This document shows positions 40,220 through 49,547 of a stretch of DNA of 64,000 nucleotides, piece after piece. Positions within the stretch are counted from its first letter, which is position 1; each line of letters opens with the position of its first letter. A program made the translations under genes and the position numbers. The notes below the pieces were generated by a model. That model was not told the origin of the DNA. It did not search any database and worked only from the letters and a program-made list of their open reading frames with translations. The stretch comes from Muribaculaceae bacterium (lineage in GTDB: Bacteria > Bacteroidota > Bacteroidia > Bacteroidales > Muribaculaceae): positions 248,001 to 312,000 of the forward strand of contig JAFLTT010000001.1 of the NCBI GenBank assembly GCA_022509165.1. The letters run 5' to 3'.

Positions 40220-40809
40220 AGATTCTGCATATTTCTGACACCCATGGGGCTCATCGCAGGATGGGTGAACTTCCGGAAGTAGATGTGTTGATTCATTCCG
40301 GTGACTTCACAATGACAGGATCCGAAGCAGAAGCTATTGACTTCCTGAACTGGTTTTGTGATTTGCCTCACAAAAATAAAATCTTTATCTGCGGTAACCA
40401 TGATGAATGTCTCTATGGAGCCAATATTGACGGGCTTGATAATAATGTTCATTATCTAAATAATTCTGGGATTGAAATAGATGGAATTAAATTTTATGGA
40501 ATTCCACTATTTATGGGAGATTCTATGTTTGGAAAACAAAATCTCTTTTATGAAAAAATACCCGGAGACACCAATGTATTAATAACTCATTGTCCTCCAT
40601 ACGGAATTCTTGATTTTGATGATGGTCGTAATTGGGGATCAGAAGAATTGTTAACTGCAGTTTCAAATCTGTCACCACAAGCTCATCTTTTCGGTCACAT
40701 ACATAAAAGCCATGGAATTGAAAGAAATGGCTCAACTCTCTATTCCAATGCTGCCATAATGAACGAAGATTACACAACCCTTCAATCCCCAAACCTCATA
40801 GAAATATAG
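40216..40809 (+). CDS. Calcineurin-like metallophosphoesterase
   Basis: HISDTHG, IHSGDFT, ICGNHDE, LITHCPP, FGHIHKSHG; TTG start overlapping previous stop by 4 bp. Confidence 0.88.
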   Translation: MKILHISDTHGAHRRMGELPEVDVLIHSGDFTMTGSEAEAIDFLNWFCDLPHKNKIFICGNHDECLYGANIDGLDNNVHYLNNSGIEIDGIKFYGIPLFMGDSMFGKQNLFYEKIPGDTNVLITHCPPYGILDFDDGRNWGSEELLTAVSNLSPQAHLFGHIHKSHGIERNGSTLYSNAAIMNEDYTTLQSPNLIEI

Positions 40810-41045
40810 TTTAAGACATGGAATAGATTAGATATAGGAAATTCTTTGGTAATCGATTAAGTTGTTCTATTGCCATTAGCGTAAATTAAATTTAATTGAT
40901 AAGGGCCCAATCATTAGGGAACCTCTGTTATGAAAAAGAAAAAGTGAAAGGTTGGAATGGTTAGGGTTATCAATATAGGATGTGAGGATTATAGGTATGG
41001 ATTGGTTTGTGGATAATCTTAAAGATTGGGATTAAAATTTAGTTT

Positions 41046-41381
41046 ATGAAGAAGATAATATTATTAATGGCCTTGATTTGCTATTTTTCTTTGATGAAGG
41101 CTCAGAAGGTTTATGATACTCATAATGAGTCAAGGGCTGATGTTAAGGTTTTTGTGACTGATAAAGATTATCGGGCTGACCTGATTGTCTATACCACTAA
41201 TACTGCACATAGAGCAAAAGGGAATAAAGGTATCTGGTTCATTGAGCATAATGAATCGAGGGCAGATAAGAAAATCTGTTTCGTCAATAATGAGTCAAGG
41301 GCTGATCTAAAGGTCTATTTTACCAACACTGAAAGTAGGGCAGGTTGGAAGAATCAAGGTAAGAAGGCATTGATGGAATAA
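41046..41381 (+). CDS. Secreted repeat protein, DUF6150-like
   Basis: Signal peptide; repeated NESRADxKVxFT / TxxxxRADLIVY units. Confidence 0.7.
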   Translation: MKKIILLMALICYFSLMKAQKVYDTHNESRADVKVFVTDKDYRADLIVYTTNTAHRAKGNKGIWFIEHNESRADKKICFVNNESRADLKVYFTNTESRAGWKNQGKKALME

Positions 41382-41403
41382 ATTATAAGTAATTAAGAAA
41401 TTC

Positions 41404-41823
41404 ATGACAGGAATGGAAAGTAAGCAATTGAATGAAAAATATACTCCAGACTTTATTTCGGAGTTGGGAGCAAATGATATATTCGTTTTCGGAAGTAATC
41501 TTGCCGGTGCTCATGCCGGAGGAGCAGCACGTTTGGCAAATCAAAAGTTTGGTGCTATTTGGGGACAAGGTGTGGGATTACAAGGCAATTCCTACGCAAT
41601 ACCTACAATGCAAGGAGGGATTGAAACTATCAAACCATATGTTGATGAGTTTATAGAGTTTGCAAAATCTCATCCTGAATTGACTTTCTATGTAACCAAA
41701 ATAGGATGCGGAATAGCCGGTTTTAAAGAAGAAGAAATTGCTCCCTTGTTTAGTGATGCAATGATGATATCCAATATAAGATTGCCGGAAAGCTTTGTAG
41801 ATATTTTAAAATCTTATCAATAA
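41404..41823 (+). CDS. A1S_2505-family phage non-structural-like protein
   Basis: DIFVFGSNLAGAHAGGAARLANQKFGAIWGQGVGLQGNSYAIPT...KIGCGIAGF. Confidence 0.7.
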   Translation: MTGMESKQLNEKYTPDFISELGANDIFVFGSNLAGAHAGGAARLANQKFGAIWGQGVGLQGNSYAIPTMQGGIETIKPYVDEFIEFAKSHPELTFYVTKIGCGIAGFKEEEIAPLFSDAMMISNIRLPESFVDILKSYQ

Positions 41824-41859
41824 TTACCTTGATTGCTTTGATGATTATTGTAAAGCATT

Positions 41860-42588
41860 ATGAATATATCAGAAGAAATAATAAGAGAAATGGAATCCCT
41901 TTATGATAAGCAACAATCGGCTCATCATGCCAGATTCTTCAAAACTGGGAAAGGAGAATATGGAGAGGGAGACAAATTTCTTGGCATAAAAGTACCAGTG
42001 ACGCGAGCTATAGTAAAGAAATATCGAAATGAGATTACTCTTACAGATATAGATAAACTACTGGAATCAGAATGGCATGAGATCAGGCTTGCAGGTTTTC
42101 TCCTTTTGCTGGAACTCTATAAACGAAGTCTTAAGGAGAAGGACCCTGAATTAGCCCAGGTTATGATTAAATTCTATTTAGATAATATCGAAAAGGGGAA
42201 TAATTGGGATCTGGTGGATTTAGTATCGTGTTATATTCTGGGAGATTGGATTCTTAGGCATCCGGGAAATGAGAAAATATTAATTGAATTATCAGAGATG
42301 GGAGGCTATCTATGGCATCAAAGAGTGGCCATAGTATCTACCTTTGCGCTTATCCGAGCGGGAAAATTTGATTTGACCTTTAAAATAGCAGAAAAATATT
42401 TATCTCATTCTCATGATCTGATACATAAAGCAACAGGATGGATGCTTCGTGAAGTAGGTAAAAGAGGAGGAAAAAATGAGTTGGTAAGATTTCTTGAGAA
42501 ACACAAATCCATTATGCCCCGTACAATGCTCCGGTATGCCATAGAAAAATTTCCGGAGGAAGAAAGAAAATATTTCATGAGTAAATGA
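41860..42588 (+). CDS. DNA alkylation repair protein (AlkD-like HEAT repeat)
   Basis: FFKTGKGEYGEGDKFLGIKVPVTR..., HEIRLAGFLLLL, NNWDLVDLVS, HKATGWMLREVGKR. Confidence 0.92.
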   Translation: MNISEEIIREMESLYDKQQSAHHARFFKTGKGEYGEGDKFLGIKVPVTRAIVKKYRNEITLTDIDKLLESEWHEIRLAGFLLLLELYKRSLKEKDPELAQVMIKFYLDNIEKGNNWDLVDLVSCYILGDWILRHPGNEKILIELSEMGGYLWHQRVAIVSTFALIRAGKFDLTFKIAEKYLSHSHDLIHKATGWMLREVGKRGGKNELVRFLEKHKSIMPRTMLRYAIEKFPEEERKYFMSK

Positions 42589-42792
42589 ATCGGGATAATG
42601 ACTGAAGAAATAATAAGGAAAGGCATTGAGGAAGATACTCCATTTATAGATAAGACTAAAAGCGAGACTGCGGGCCTAATTACCGGGTTTAATAATCCCA
42701 AAGTTCAATAAAAAATTTAACGCATTAGTCTTCAAAGAAGATAGTGTACATAACTTTTGTGAAGGACCAATGATTCTGTAGACATCTAAAAA

Positions 42793-43293
42793 ATGAAAGA
42801 TGTGATAAAGATTCGAAGAAGTACTATAGAAGATATAGATAACATAATCTCTATTTTTGATTCCGCAAAAAAATATATGAGAGCAAATAATAATTTTTCT
42901 CAATGGTCGGATGGATATCCGGATAAGGAAATTATTAGAATGGATATCGAAAATGGGAATAGTTTTGTAGGAGAAAATTGTAGTGGAGAATTAGTATTTA
43001 CCTTTGCATTTATTAAGGGAGAAGATCCAACATATAATAGAATAAAAGGGGAGTGGATAAATGATAATCCCTATGGTACTATTCATAGAATTGCATCTAA
43101 TGGCAAAGCAAGAGGTGTCTTAAAAAGATCTTGTGAATTCTGTTTCAGTCAGATAGAAAACATCAGAATTGATACCCACCAAGACAATGGGCCGATGTTA
43201 AAAGCGTTGAGTAATTTAGGTTTTCAGAAATGTGGTGAAATAATTTGTAGAGACGGTACTCCAAGAATTGCTTTTCAAAAATTGAAAATTTGA
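42793..43293 (+). CDS. GNAT-family N-acetyltransferase
   Basis: IRRSTIEDIDNIISIFDSAKKYMR..., HRIASNGKARGVLKR, IRIDTHQDNGPMLKALSNLGFQKCGEI. Confidence 0.85.
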   Translation: MKDVIKIRRSTIEDIDNIISIFDSAKKYMRANNNFSQWSDGYPDKEIIRMDIENGNSFVGENCSGELVFTFAFIKGEDPTYNRIKGEWINDNPYGTIHRIASNGKARGVLKRSCEFCFSQIENIRIDTHQDNGPMLKALSNLGFQKCGEIICRDGTPRIAFQKLKI

Positions 43294-43354
43294 TAAAATT
43301 ATTTGAGTAATAGATTAATATGTGTGGGATATAGTAATTAGTGTTCTTAATCTT

Positions 43355-43370
43355 AACTATTTTAATAGTT
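43355..43370. promoter_or_regulatory. Putative BlaI operator O1
   Basis: aactattttaatagtt palindrome. Confidence 0.6.
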
Positions 43371-43403
43371 AATAAATATTAAAAAATAATTCTTTCTGAT
43401 TTA

Positions 43404-43429
43404 AACTATAAGAATAGTTATTATATTTG
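43404..43429 (+). promoter_or_regulatory. Putative BlaI operator O2 plus -7 element
   Basis: aactataagaatagtt (43404-43419) abutting TATATTTG (43422-43429). Confidence 0.6.
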
Positions 43430-43452
43430 CAGTCACAACGACTAAAATAGTT

Positions 43453-43839
43453 ATGAGAAAGAGAGACAATAATCAGTTGACACCAAAAGAGGAGGAATTG
43501 ATGCAACTTCTTTGGGAACATGAACCAATATTGATAAGTAAACTCATTGAATTTTATCCGGAACCAAAACCTCATTTCAACACTGTTTCTACCGTCATGA
43601 AAAGACTGGAAGCAAAAGGTTTTGTAGGTCATAATGAAGTAGGAGGATCTTTCCAATTCTTTTCCAAGGTTCCAAAAGATAATTTCAGAAAGAAGAGTTT
43701 CGGAGACTTCATCAAGAACTATTTCGGAGGCAGTTATTATGGTGCCGTTTCTGCCCTTGTCGAGGAAGATAAAATTTCTGCTAAGGAATTAAAAGAGTTG
43801 CTTGAACTCATAGAAAAGAAAGGAAAACAGAATGGGTAA
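43453..43839 (+). CDS. BlaI/MecI/CopY-family transcriptional repressor
   Basis: LTPKEEELMQLLWEHEPILISKLIEFYPEPKPHFNTVSTVMKRLEAKGFVGH. Confidence 0.9.
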   Translation: MRKRDNNQLTPKEEELMQLLWEHEPILISKLIEFYPEPKPHFNTVSTVMKRLEAKGFVGHNEVGGSFQFFSKVPKDNFRKKSFGDFIKNYFGGSYYGAVSALVEEDKISAKELKELLELIEKKGKQNG

Positions 43840-45244
43840 ATTTCTTGCATACTTAATTATAAGTGGCATAATCATGATTGCCATGTATCTTGCATATAAG
43901 CTTTTTATAGCCAGTGATAATCAGCATGGTTTTAATCGTGGCGTCCTGTTGGTGATTTATTTAGTTTCTTTTAGTTCTTATCCTCTTTATAATTTCTTTA
44001 ATAACCTTGCAATTAAGACTCCCATAGAACGAACAAACGATAACACTGGTATTATAGACCTAACAATAGAACCACTCGTCCCACCATTATGGGGAACAAT
44101 TCTTATTTGGATATTTCTTATAGGAGCTTTTATTGTAACTATAAAAACTATTATTACATGGATAAGAATTGTCCGGGTTATTAATTCAGGAGAAAAGATA
44201 AGGAAGGACAATTTTACCTTAATCGTTATAAATGACTATACCATAGCACCCTTTAGTTGGCTACATTACATTATACTCAATCGTAATGATTTCAATAATA
44301 ATGATAATGCTATAATTACCCACGAACTGAAACATGTCCGTGCATACCATTGGATCGATTTATTAATCGCTCAGATTGTATGTATATTAAACTGGTTCAA
44401 TCCTGTGGCGTGGCTAATGCGTGAGGAATTGATGCTGGTTCATGAATATCAGGCAGACATGGCAGTCATTGACAATGGCCATGATCAGCAAGAATATCAG
44501 AAGTTGTTAATAAAAAAAGCTGTTGGCTCCAGATTCCCGTCCTTAGCCAACAGCATAAATCATAGTAAACTTAAAAAACGTATCACCATGATGTACAAAT
44601 CAAAAAGTGGTGCAGGGAGTAAGTTAAAAGCCCTTGCACTTGTGCCGATGGTTGCATTGGCACTCGGAGTGGTCACTGTGCCATCCATCAAAGCTGCTGT
44701 ATCTGCAATCAGCGACAGCGAATTATCACTTGACAAAGGTAGTGAAAATTCTGCAGTTACAGGAAAATTCAGGATAGCCTCTTTGAATAATAGTGGGATA
44801 GAGACTATAGTTGTTGTAACAGGAGAAAATTTGGGAAACAATTTATCAGTTTCCGGAGGTACTTTTACCAATAATGGACAGAATTATTCTGCAAAATCAT
44901 TAAATACGACTATGACAAACGGAGCAGCCACAATTACAGCTGTTTTCCCCGTATCAGAGAGTTATGAGAATGCAAGCATCGTTTTTAAAATCAATGGACA
45001 GGACATAAAACTAAATTTAGATGAGTTTCGCAAAAATTCCCAAACCAGTTCTATATCAATATCTCCTTCCAATGGCATAGTGATTTCTAATGGGAATGCA
45101 ACTTTGTCTACTGTAGGAAATATGGAAATTTATCTTGACGGGAAGAAGATAAGCGAAAAAGAAATGAAAGCATTGGATCCGGAAACTATAAGCTCGATGT
45201 CTATTGATAAACAAAAGAATACGATTTACATAACAAGCAAATAA
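43832..45244 (+). CDS. BlaR1/M56-family sensor metallopeptidase
   Basis: ITHELKHVRAYHWIDLLIAQIVCILNWFNPVAWLMREELMLVHEYQADMAV. Confidence 0.9.
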   Translation: MGKFLAYLIISGIIMIAMYLAYKLFIASDNQHGFNRGVLLVIYLVSFSSYPLYNFFNNLAIKTPIERTNDNTGIIDLTIEPLVPPLWGTILIWIFLIGAFIVTIKTIITWIRIVRVINSGEKIRKDNFTLIVINDYTIAPFSWLHYIILNRNDFNNNDNAIITHELKHVRAYHWIDLLIAQIVCILNWFNPVAWLMREELMLVHEYQADMAVIDNGHDQQEYQKLLIKKAVGSRFPSLANSINHSKLKKRITMMYKSKSGAGSKLKALALVPMVALALGVVTVPSIKAAVSAISDSELSLDKGSENSAVTGKFRIASLNNSGIETIVVVTGENLGNNLSVSGGTFTNNGQNYSAKSLNTTMTNGAATITAVFPVSESYENASIVFKINGQDIKLNLDEFRKNSQTSSISISPSNGIVISNGNATLSTVGNMEIYLDGKKISEKEMKALDPETISSMSIDKQKNTIYITSK

Positions 45245-45482
45245 ACAGTTTCTCTTATTTTATTAATTAAATAGGGATGGGTAAATTTAAAATCCATTCC
45301 TATTGTTATGATTACGATTTAGTAAACGCTCTGATATCAGATGAGGATCTGTCTCTTTCATATAATTTTAATTCTGATTTTCACAAGTTAAGGGATGAAG
45401 ATATATGGGCATAAAAAAGACATGCTTTCTTATCTAAATGATAGAAAATGAATAATTTTAAGTAGCTATACAATTAATTTCT

Positions 45483-45998
45483 CAGGCCATGTCGATATAA
45501 AAATTACAAGCCAGGATTCAACCCGGAGACACGCTCGTGATACCGAAACTTTCCAATGCCTTGAAGTCGGCGAGACAGCTGGTATTCTTTCTGGAATTTT
45601 GCAGGATCCAGAATGTGAGACTTGTTTCAATTCATGACAAGATAGATTCTGGAGATGAACTCTTCCCGGAAACAAAGACTTCCGATGTCTTGACAGCGAT
45701 TGCCTTGTTACCCAAGGAAGCCAATGCCGTGAGGGTTCCTTCCAAACCATTCCAAAGGATGAGGAGGAAGATAAAAGCTGTGTCAAAGAAACAGCTTGGC
45801 AGAGCCGAGAGAAACCGCAGGATAATCAACATGTACCGGTAAGGATTCAGCATTGATGATATAATAGACCAAAGCGGATTCAAGAGCAGAAGTTCCGTGT
45901 TCAGGATTCTCAACGATGCCGGTGTGGATCTGAACAGAGGTCGTACAAAGGGACCGCTTGGCCCAAGAAAGAAAAAAGATACCCAAGAGGAAGATTAA
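45483..45998 (+). pseudogene. Decayed resolvase/serine-recombinase-like gene
   Basis: Single-frame similarity interrupted by TAA at 45498 and TAA at 45843: ...QPGDTLVIPKLSNAL...IQNVRLVSIHDKIDSGDELFPETKTSD...RIINMYR*GFSIDDIIDQSGFKSRSSVFRILNDAGVDLNRG. Confidence 0.65.
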
Positions 45999-46083
45999 GA
46001 TGTGGAATTAGAAATAGATAGTGTTAAAACCCAGGGAAAGAGGATGAGGTCGTCTCAATCTCGGAACATGGCAAGGGAGATGC

Positions 46084-46129
46084 AAAAATTAAGGAATAGG
46101 TTAATCATTTTACCCATTCCTTAATTTTT
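46084..46129. terminator. Bidirectional terminator-like hairpin
   Basis: aaaaattaaggaat / attccttaattttt perfect 14-bp inverted repeat between converging units. Confidence 0.7.
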
Positions 46130-46158
46130 AGATTAAGTTTTATTTAGATACTTTCAAC

Positions 46159-46671
46159 TTACATAAGTTGGAAGTTGTTTAATAGAGGTATATTCTTCCA
46201 GTCTATCCTTCCATTGTCTTTCACATATTTTTCATCACAATGCACAGCTTCTATTGAAGCATAGAAGATTACATGGTCACTTCCATTTGGTTGTTCTGAC
46301 GAAAGCACCTTACATTCAAGAGCAATAGCACAATCAGTAAGAATAGGAGCATTCACCACATCGCCATCTTTCCATTTTATATCCATTGCCTCAAATTTAT
46401 CCATGTCTTTTCCGGATTTGGTTCCAAGGAAAAGATATTCCTTCATATAATCCTCTGTGGGGAAGTTGACAACGAATTCTCCGGACTCTTCAATGAGTTT
46501 ATAGGAATAATGTGAGGGTACAATCCCTATCATTATGATTTGGGGATTTATAGAAACGTTTGACGCAAAACCGACAGCAAGGGCGTTGTTTTTACCTTCT
46601 TTGCTCCGACATGAAACTAACAGGGCCGGTGATGGTGCAATAGTTCCCGTATTTATTTTGAGTGACTTCAT
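46159..46671 (-). CDS. Flavin reductase-like (FMN-binding) protein
   Basis: APSPALLVSCRSKEGKNNALAVGFASNVSINPQIIMIGIVPSHYSYKLIEESGEFVVNFP; internal Met at 46671. Confidence 0.88.
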   Translation of the reverse strand: MKSLKINTGTIAPSPALLVSCRSKEGKNNALAVGFASNVSINPQIIMIGIVPSHYSYKLIEESGEFVVNFPTEDYMKEYLFLGTKSGKDMDKFEAMDIKWKDGDVVNAPILTDCAIALECKVLSSEQPNGSDHVIFYASIEAVHCDEKYVKDNGRIDWKNIPLLNNFQLM

Positions 46672-47014
46672 ATCCTGAAAATTTTTAGATAATGTTTTAT
46701 TATATAACAAGATAGAAAGAAAGAAGTTTAAAATTGTCTTGATATCCAAATGATACCTACCAAACTTTCCCCAGTAAAACTCATTTTATCCCTTAATAAA
46801 AACCCTTAAAGACAGTGACAGATAAAATATAAATCCTTTATTGAATGGGACCCTATATGGTTTTAGAAACGCTAACAGAATCTATCCTTTTTATTTTTGA
46901 AGTCGCTGAGATTCAAAAAAGTAGAGAAATTTTTATTTTGAAATAATTTTTAATTCCGAGTCCCGTCTTATCTATAGAAGTTTTTTTAATTTTTTATTGA
47001 TAAATACTAATTAA

Positions 47015-48169
47015 ATGACAGTGTTCTTCATAATGTTCATAGGATTAGGTTTGTTACTTTTATTACCTGATGCCTATATCATATTCGGGGTATTGGGAAA
47101 TGCCTCTTGGTGGTGGAAAGTTGTCTTCTTTCTTCCAACACTGGCATTATATTTTGTAATCATCAAAATATTTGTCCTTGGAGATATGAGACAAGGAGCA
47201 ATGAACTGGTTATTCTGGTTATCATTGCTTGTATTTCTGCCGGTGTTTATATTCGCCATTATTTCTCTTATTGGTAAAGGAATAGTTCTTTTCTGGAGTC
47301 AGGGATCCATGGTTTTCAATTGGATTGCGTTAGGAATAACATGTTTATGGCTGATAATTGCTATTTATGGTATAACAGTAGGATGGAAGAAGATTACAGT
47401 GGAAAAAGTAACAATAGCTTCTTCTAAAATCCCGGAATCCTTCAATGATTACAAAATAGTTCAGCTTTCAGATTTTCATATCGGAACATACGCTTCTTCT
47501 CCTAAAACTGTAGAAAAAATTGTCAGAAAGGTGAATTCACTGAATCCTGATCTAATCGTATTCACCGGAGATTTAGTCAATACGTCATCATCAGAGATAA
47601 ATCAGTTTGAAGATGTCCTGTCTCAATTAAAAGCAAAGGATGGGGTGTTGTCGGTGTTGGGTAATCATGATTATTGTCTTTACAAGAGTTATGTTGCTCC
47701 CGATTCCCCTGAAAAAGAACTTTCAAAAGTGGTGGCAACTGAGAAGAAGGTCGGCTGGCAATTACTACGGAACGACCAATTACAGATAAAAAGAGGTAAC
47801 GATAGCATAGCTATAATAGGCGTTGAGAATGCCGGAGGTGAGTCTTTTACTGACAGGGCTGATTTGAAGAAAGCTTTGTCGGGTGTTCCCGAGAACGAAT
47901 TTAAAATACTATTGTCTCATGATCCTTCACACTGGAGACGGGAAGTGCTGCCAAAATCTGATATTGATTTGATGCTCGCCGGTCACACCCATGCAATGCA
48001 ATTTAAAATTGGCAACTGGTCTCCTTCAAAATATTCTTATCCGGAATGGGGAGGCCTTTATAAGGAAGGCAATCAACAATTATATGTAAGCACAGGAATT
48101 GGAGAGAATGTAGCCTTCAGATTTGGTGCTTATCCTCAGATAGTATTAATTGATTTGAAGAGAGAATGA
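47015..48169 (+). CDS. Membrane-anchored metallophosphoesterase
   Basis: QLSDFHIGTY, VFTGDLVNT, VLGNHDY, LLSHDPSHW, LAGHTHAMQ; N-terminal TMs. Confidence 0.92.
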   Translation: MTVFFIMFIGLGLLLLLPDAYIIFGVLGNASWWWKVVFFLPTLALYFVIIKIFVLGDMRQGAMNWLFWLSLLVFLPVFIFAIISLIGKGIVLFWSQGSMVFNWIALGITCLWLIIAIYGITVGWKKITVEKVTIASSKIPESFNDYKIVQLSDFHIGTYASSPKTVEKIVRKVNSLNPDLIVFTGDLVNTSSSEINQFEDVLSQLKAKDGVLSVLGNHDYCLYKSYVAPDSPEKELSKVVATEKKVGWQLLRNDQLQIKRGNDSIAIIGVENAGGESFTDRADLKKALSGVPENEFKILLSHDPSHWRREVLPKSDIDLMLAGHTHAMQFKIGNWSPSKYSYPEWGGLYKEGNQQLYVSTGIGENVAFRFGAYPQIVLIDLKRE

Positions 48170-48249
48170 AAACGGGGCTTGTTTTGAACTTATTAATTAT
48201 AAGATCGTTACTAATTTAGGCAGGCAATAATACTTGTTATGATTATTAT

Positions 48250-49104
48250 ATGGAAAAGATTAAGTTGAACAATGGAGTCGAAATGCCATTGATTGGCTAC
48301 GGAGTTTATTTAGTTACTCCGGAAGAATGTGAAAAATGTGTAAGCGATGCCTTGGCCGTTGGCTACCGTTCCATTGATACAGCCCAAGCATATCTTAATG
48401 AAGAAGGGGTCGGTAAGGCCTGGAAGAAAAGCGGACTGAAAAGAGAGGATCTGTTTCTAACCACAAAAGTTTGGATTACTAATTCTGGTGATAAAAAAGC
48501 AGCAGATTCAATTGATAACTCTTTAAAGAAATTACAAACCGATTATGTAGACCTACTTCTCATTCACCAGCCATTCGGGGATTATTATGGCACTTACAGA
48601 GCTATGGAAAGAGCCTTGAAGGACGGTAAGATACGTGCTATCGGTGTGAGCAATTTCTATTATGACCGTTTTGAGGATCTTGCGGATAATATGGAAATTA
48701 AACCAGCTGTGAACCAACTTGAGGTCAATGTTTTCTCACAGCAGAAAAGAATGCAGGAAATTTGTTCTGCTTATGGCACCCATCTGATGGCTTGGGGTCC
48801 GTTGGTACATGGAGAAAACGGCATTTTCACCAATCCTGTTCTTGAAGGTATCGGAACCAAATACGGAAAGACAGCGGCTCAGGTTGCACTTCGTTTCCTT
48901 GTCCAGTCAGGAATTATAATTATTCCGAAATCGGTAAAGATTGAAAGAATGAAAGAGAATTTTGAAATTCTTGATTTCACATTATCGAATGAGGAGATGG
49001 AAAAAATATCCAAACTTGACACAGGTCATGGAATAGCTGCCGATTTCACAGACATAGAACAGCTTTTGGGTTTATATCATATATTGAAAAGCATGAAAGG
49101 CTGA
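48250..49104 (+). CDS. Aldo/keto reductase
   Basis: GVEMPLIGYGVYLV, GYRSIDTAQAYLNEEGVGKAW, DLLLIHQPFGDYYGTYRAMERALKDGKIRAIGVSNF. Confidence 0.95.
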   Translation: MEKIKLNNGVEMPLIGYGVYLVTPEECEKCVSDALAVGYRSIDTAQAYLNEEGVGKAWKKSGLKREDLFLTTKVWITNSGDKKAADSIDNSLKKLQTDYVDLLLIHQPFGDYYGTYRAMERALKDGKIRAIGVSNFYYDRFEDLADNMEIKPAVNQLEVNVFSQQKRMQEICSAYGTHLMAWGPLVHGENGIFTNPVLEGIGTKYGKTAAQVALRFLVQSGIIIIPKSVKIERMKENFEILDFTLSNEEMEKISKLDTGHGIAADFTDIEQLLGLYHILKSMKG

Positions 49105-49223
49105 GAGATATAGCAGATTTCTACTTAAAAATTTAGTTGATTTAATCAAACTTTGTTACACTGTGAAGTGGATCAGATTTGATTTTTACGCGAGGAAATA
49201 ATCCTTCTGAAAGAATGTTTGTA

Positions 49224-49256
49224 AAAATCCGTTGAAACGATTCAACGGATTTTTTT
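49224..49256 (+). terminator. Intrinsic terminator
   Basis: aaaatccgttgaa-acga-ttcaacggatttt perfect 13-bp stem with T-run. Confidence 0.85.
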
Positions 49257-49547
49257 AATGGGTTGTAGAGAATTGAAAAACAGGTATATTTTAAAATCAT
49301 ATTTAATAAAATCGTTTTATCACTCATAAAAGAAATTGATGATAGAAATTATTATAAAAGGCATCCCCAGCGTCAGCTGCGTCGCGGCAAAAGCAAAATG
49401 AGGTTGCACCGAATGGCAGCTATTTTACTGGGTATCAGTAAAACAAAGAAATTTTATTATATCTATTGAAATTATTCTTTACAAAACTTTTAAAACTTAA
49501 GAATTACCTAAGTTGTTTAAAAGTTAGAATTATCTAATAGAAACATT

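Noticed and set aside
45277-45414. 45-aa ORF MGKFKIHSYCYDYDLVNALISDEDLSLSYNF...
   Set aside because: Too short and no recognisable similarity; could be a relic
45537-45842. Calling 101-aa ORF as a functional resolvase
   Set aside because: Frame continues with similarity on both sides of in-frame TAA codons, so annotated as a pseudogene
49360-49440. GC-richer fragment with RGKSKMRLHRMAAILLGISKTKKF reading
   Set aside because: Possible transposase relic but too short to support
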